This document shows, one piece after another, positions 5,516 to 6,141 of a stretch of DNA of 6,141 nucleotides. The position numbers and the translations under genes were made by a program. The DNA is taken from assembly GCA_009778265.1 (NCBI GenBank), contig WRKA01000128.1:1-6141 (forward strand). The letters are read 5' to 3'. This DNA comes from Methanomassiliicoccaceae archaeon. GTDB taxonomy: Archaea; Thermoplasmatota; Thermoplasmata; Methanomassiliicoccales; Methanomethylophilaceae. The notes beneath the pieces were generated by a model. That model saw nothing but the letters and a program-made list of their open reading frames with translations, had not been told where the DNA came from and did not search any database. Within the stretch, counting starts at the first letter, position 1. Each line of letters starts with the position of its first letter.

Positions 5516-6141
5516 CTATTCGCTGTCGGTCCTATCAGAGGGACGGAGCAGGAAGTGGAACGAGACCCTGGAACTCTCGGGAGGGAGTTCCATGTAGTCC
5601 CCGTACAGAAATCTTAAAATCTCGTCATACCCCGAGGGCGCAGGGAAACTCATACCGCGTATCTCAAAAGGAACTGTTCCGCGGAACCACGACAGATCAT
5701 ACTCTCTTATCAGTCCGTGCGGCGTATCGTTCGAAATAAAAAGGGATCTTCCGGGCCGGAACATCTTCGATAAGAATCGGTAACAGGCGATCTCCATACT
5801 CAGAGGCATAAGTCTTCCGATCCGTTGTATCGGTACGGCCATCCATCCTAATCTCTCAGCTCTGGATATGTCCGTCGAAGAGTTACGTACGATACCGTCG
5901 GAACGGTGTATGCGGTGTCCTCTCGCCAAAGCGTAAACGAACTGCTGCGCGTGTACGCGGAACTTGTGTCTCAGCCCCCCGCACGAGTTATCAAGCACAA
6001 AAAGGTCGATCGACGGATTTTTCATATACGGATAGCTGTCGTCCGGGCCGTCCTTTCTCGTTCCTTCATAGCGGAGGTGCACTATCCTGGCAATGAAGTC
6101 GAAGAAGATGCCGTTCTCTCCGCATCCGACGAGTTTCAGGA
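5516..6141 (-). CDS. LicD-family phosphotransferase-like protein, C-terminal part (N-terminus beyond window)
   Basis: The frame is open from the right edge (first whole codon 6139-6137) to TAG at 5518-5516, giving 207 residues. A GTG at 6082 is in frame, but the family-like sequence continues before it with no stop, so the gene starts outside the window. LicD signatures: SIDLFVLDN (43-51), matching the family's I-D-[IVL]-FPLD element; then, after a helical segment, PFEIRGMSFPAPSGYDEILR (157-176) and FLYGDYMELPPE (177-188) running into RVSFH. This corresponds to the typical C-terminal FPAP..YD..L...YGDYM.LPP motif. LicD proteins attach phosphocholine or similar phospho-groups to surface glycans or teichoic acids. 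The GGTLLGAxRH and DDDxD catalytic motifs would be upstream and cannot be checked. It lies on the same strand as the VTT/GT4 pair, 142 bp before it, consistent with an envelope-decoration role. Confidence 0.85.
   Translation of the reverse strand, partial: LKLVGCGENGIFFDFIARIVHLRYEGTRKDGPDDSYPYMKNPSIDLFVLDNSCGGLRHKFRVHAQQFVYALARGHRIHRSDGIVRNSSTDISRAERLGWMAVPIQRIGRLMPLSMEIACYRFLSKMFRPGRSLFISNDTPHGLIREYDLSWFRGTVPFEIRGMSFPAPSGYDEILRFLYGDYMELPPESSRVSFHFLLRPSDRTDSE

Overview
The window looks like a piece of a methanogen-related archaeal chromosome, most likely Thermoplasmata and perhaps Methanomassiliicoccales. The lineage is inferred from gene content and style, not from a marker gene. The archaeal evidence is an archaeal-type elongation factor 1-beta, its four-CxxC zinc-ribbon translation partner, an archaeal-looking radical SAM protein, TATA boxes (TTTATATA, TATAAATA, TTTATTAA) about 25 nt before likely starts, and a mix of leaderless and Shine-Dalgarno-led genes. 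Nothing marks the region as mobile: no tRNA, rRNA, CRISPR array, transposase or integrase was seen.

Layout, left to right. (1) The 5' part of a radical SAM family gene runs leftwards out of the window from 330. (2) A 115-bp divergent promoter region (331-445) separates it from a rightward NAD(P)-type malic enzyme (446-1801). (3) A leftward two-gene translation operon follows: zinc-ribbon protein (2330-2163), then aEF-1beta (2158-1889). It converges on the malic enzyme across an 87-bp gap that holds a small inverted repeat and a T-rich tract. (4) A divergent intergenic region (2331-2576) leads to a rightward GT4 glycosyltransferase (2577-3716). (5) A leftward block ends only 6 nt from it: a second GT4 glycosyltransferase (4793-3723), which overlaps the end of a polytopic VTT/DedA-like membrane protein gene (5373-4780). 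(6) After a 142-bp gap, the C-terminal part of a LicD-family protein (6141-5516) runs in from the right edge.

How the genes fit together. The left half is housekeeping: malate to pyruvate conversion and the nucleotide-exchange step of translation elongation. The right half (2577-6141) reads as a small cell-envelope decoration locus. It has two retaining GT4 glycosyltransferases of the kind that act on membrane-lipid or polyprenyl-linked acceptors, a VTT-like membrane protein of a family linked to lipid handling, and a LicD protein of the family that attaches phosphocholine-like groups to surface glycans. The joint function is inferred from domain content and proximity. No single substrate can be read from the sequence. 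I did not find a convincing wholly new system. The LicD/VTT/GT4 group is the most interesting part.
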